Shown here piece by piece: positions 4,641 to 6,170 of a DNA stretch of 6,170 bases. Positions within the stretch are counted from its first letter, which is position 1, and every line of letters begins with the position of its first letter. Origin of the DNA: Deferribacteres bacterium (GTDB lineage Bacteria > Nitrospirota > Thermodesulfovibrionia > UBA6902); contig JAADFS010000206.1 in NCBI GenBank assembly GCA_013152795.1, positions 1-6,170 of the forward strand, read 5' to 3'. The notes under the pieces are model-generated. The model had not been told where the DNA came from. It did no database searches and saw only the letters and a list, made by a program, of their open reading frames with translations. Both the position numbers and the translations under genes were made by a program.

Positions 4641-5451
4641 GATGCCTCCTGCTTAAATTGTTTACAAACTCCCCGCCCAGCAGAAAAATGCACGATAGAT
4701 AATACATCCATAACAGAAAAAGAATAAACGTGGTGAGGGAGCCGTAAATAGCACCTATATATGAAATATTTCTCACAAACCAGGTGAATACATGCTTGGC
4801 CAGCTCCCACAGCACTGCAACAAGCAGCGCGCCGGAGAATGCGTCCCGCAGGGATATCTTCACGTGCGGTACGATCTTGTAAACCGCGGTGAAGGTTAAT
4901 GATATCAGTATGAACGGCGCGAAATACCTTAAAAATATGGCCGCCTTATATCCGATGCCCACGCCGAAAAGATTTATGGGATACTGCCTGAATATCCCTG
5001 CAATGGAACTTACGGCGAATGACAGGAACCAGAAGACTATCACAAGCGTGACAATGCACATGCTCCAGAACAGTGACAGGAGGAAATGCCTCTTTTTCGG
5101 AACCCTGAATATCACGTTCATTGCATGTTCCACGGAATAAAAAAGCTGCAGGGACAGGAATCCGTAAATAAAAGATGTTATCCAGCTTATGCCCTTGTAT
5201 GTGATGACATTTCTGAGCTCACTGGTGATCCCTGATGTGACCTTGGGGAAGGAATTGATCAGCTTTGCAAGCAAAAAATCATACAGTTCGCGGTTGCCTC
5301 CCAGTATATAACCGAAAAGCGCGACGAACAGCATGCTTAAAGGAACCAGTGACACGATAAGGAAATAGGTTATCGAGGCAGCGAGGTAAAAACATTCATC
5401 CTTGAAAAAAAATTTCAGACTGTTGCCGAGAGACCTTATTATGAGATTCAT
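4621..5451 (-). CDS. YihY/BrkB-family inner-membrane protein
   Basis: The 276-aa protein has about six hydrophobic segments, near residues 22-50, 88-111, 122-154, 168-195, 199-226 and 232-264. The C-terminal half carries the family pattern: a 'VYKIVPHVKISLRDAFSGALLVAVLWELAK' stretch (190-219), then YGSLTTFILFLLWMYYLSCIFLLGGEF (236-262). These match the YihY/virulence factor BrkB family (once called ribonuclease BN), integral inner-membrane proteins of 270-330 aa. The RNase BN label came from an early misassignment, and the molecular function is unknown; a transport role is often assumed. The ATG at 5451 overlaps the der stop by 4 nt (ATGA) and has only a weak AGAAG upstream, which fits translational coupling. 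The C-terminus is a short polar tail (residues 267-276) that encodes the next gene's Shine-Dalgarno. Confidence 0.92.
   Translation of the reverse strand: MNLIIRSLGNSLKFFFKDECFYLAASITYFLIVSLVPLSMLFVALFGYILGGNRELYDFLLAKLINSFPKVTSGITSELRNVITYKGISWITSFIYGFLSLQLFYSVEHAMNVIFRVPKKRHFLLSLFWSMCIVTLVIVFWFLSFAVSSIAGIFRQYPINLFGVGIGYKAAIFLRYFAPFILISLTFTAVYKIVPHVKISLRDAFSGALLVAVLWELAKHVFTWFVRNISYIGAIYGSLTTFILFLLWMYYLSCIFLLGGEFVNNLSRRHHAGADR
5448..5451 (-). promoter_or_regulatory. ATGA stop-start overlap between der and the BrkB-family gene
   Basis: The TGA of der (5450-5448) overlaps the ATG of the membrane protein gene (5451-5449). With only a weak ribosome site before that ATG, reinitiation by ribosomes finishing der is the likely way it is translated. 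Confidence 0.8.
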
Positions 5452-6170
5452 TGTTGCTTCTGTTTTCTCTGCCTTACATAAAATTCAACCGGCACCCCTT
5501 CAAAGGCAAATTTGTCCCGCAGTTGATTTTCAAGAAACTTTATATACTGTTCCCTGATCCCCTCCTTTCTGTTTGTAAATATCAGAAAGCCCGGGGGATT
5601 CGTTTTCACCTGGGTAATATAGTATATCTTTACCCTCCTGCCGTTATACATGGGCGGTTCCTGCAGTGAAAGCACCTTCTTTAAAAACAGATTGAGCTGC
5701 CTGGTGCTGATTCTCTTGCCGGCCTCCTCCATAATCTTATCGACCAGAGGAAAGAGCTTGGTGACCCTTTTCCTGCTCAATGCCGATATTGTCAGTACAG
5801 GTACATAACGCATAAACCACAGCTTCTCATAAACCTGCTCCTTCATGCGCTCGGCCGTGATATGGTCCTTATCTACAATATCCCATTTATTCAGAAGAAT
5901 AACAGCCCCCTTTCTGGCGGAATGGACAAGCCCTGCTATCTTCTGGTCCATTTCAACAACACCCTCTGATGCATCCAGCACTATGAGGGCCACATCGCAG
6001 TCTTCGATATTTCTCACTGTCCTCATAAACGAATATCTTTCAACAGTTTTCGCCATCTTGCCCTTTCTGCGGATTCCGGCCGTATCCACGAGAATATATT
6101 TCTTCTTATAATACGAACATATCGAATCAACCGCATCCCTCGTTGTACCGGGCACGGGGCTGACGATCAT
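5448..6170 (-). CDS. der: GTPase Der (EngA), C-terminal half; 5' end beyond the window
   Basis: Der is an essential tandem GTPase that acts in 50S ribosomal subunit assembly. The visible 240 residues contain the second G domain from its switch region onward: PGTTRD (G2, 7-12), DTAGI (G3, 29-33), NKWD (G4, 94-97) and SAL (G5, 129-131). A C-terminal KH-like domain follows (about 150-233, with PPGFLIFTN), then a basic tail RQRKQKQQ. The Met encoded at the window edge is internal (compare 'VIVS-x-xPGTTRDAVD' in relatives). The family is about 440 aa, so around 200 residues, including the first G domain and the second P-loop, lie past base 6170. The stop overlaps the next gene's ATG. The gene appears intact in what can be seen. 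Confidence 0.96.
   Translation of the reverse strand: MIVSPVPGTTRDAVDSICSYYKKKYILVDTAGIRRKGKMAKTVERYSFMRTVRNIEDCDVALIVLDASEGVVEMDQKIAGLVHSARKGAVILLNKWDIVDKDHITAERMKEQVYEKLWFMRYVPVLTISALSRKRVTKLFPLVDKIMEEAGKRISTRQLNLFLKKVLSLQEPPMYNGRRVKIYYITQVKTNPPGFLIFTNRKEGIREQYIKFLENQLRDKFAFEGVPVEFYVRQRKQKQQ

Noticed and set aside
4628..4810. 60-codon minus-strand frame within the BrkB-family gene
   Set aside because: Alternative-frame shadow of the membrane protein; only the frame starting at 4640 has its own strong ribosome site.

Overview
The window looks like a bacterial chromosome segment of roughly balanced base composition, with three conserved housekeeping genes (der, rsmE, yjbQ), a conserved membrane protein gene and a decayed accessory flank on the left. 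No RNA gene or taxon-specific marker is present, so the organism cannot be named. The intergenic heptad repeats and the protein style would suit a Nitrospirota- or Desulfobacterota-like bacterium, but this is only a hunch.

Layout. Positions 1-960 are a remnant zone. They hold the last 30 codons of a PIN-domain (VapC-type) toxin, the N-terminal piece of an agmatine/peptidylarginine deiminase-family protein after a nine-C tract, and a TumE-like (DUF6516) toxin fragment that keeps both ends of the domain but appears to lack the middle. Positions 964-2778 (minus) encode a large three-part GHKL ATPase: a Bergerat-fold ATPase with an S5-like transducer, an Ig-like domain, and a conserved C-terminal domain. 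Divergent from it is rsmE (2994-3812, plus). yjbQ (3839-4255, minus) converges on rsmE with only 26 nt between them.

On the right, a minus-strand cluster reads der (3' half only, running off the window end) -> YihY/BrkB-family membrane protein -> a 53-codon gene at 4479-4640. The first two genes overlap by 4 nt (ATGA). The third starts 20 nt inside the second and has its own strong Shine-Dalgarno, so all three are probably co-transcribed and translationally coupled.

Two intergenic spaces (about 2828-2913 and 4350-4450) carry the same composite, non-coding repeat in the same orientation: a GC-rich inverted repeat, a 14-nt spacer, then a run of degenerate 7-nt units of the type NNNAACY. This repeat family, the hidden 53-aa gene, the GHKL-Ig ATPase and the toxin/deiminase remnants are the items most worth following up.
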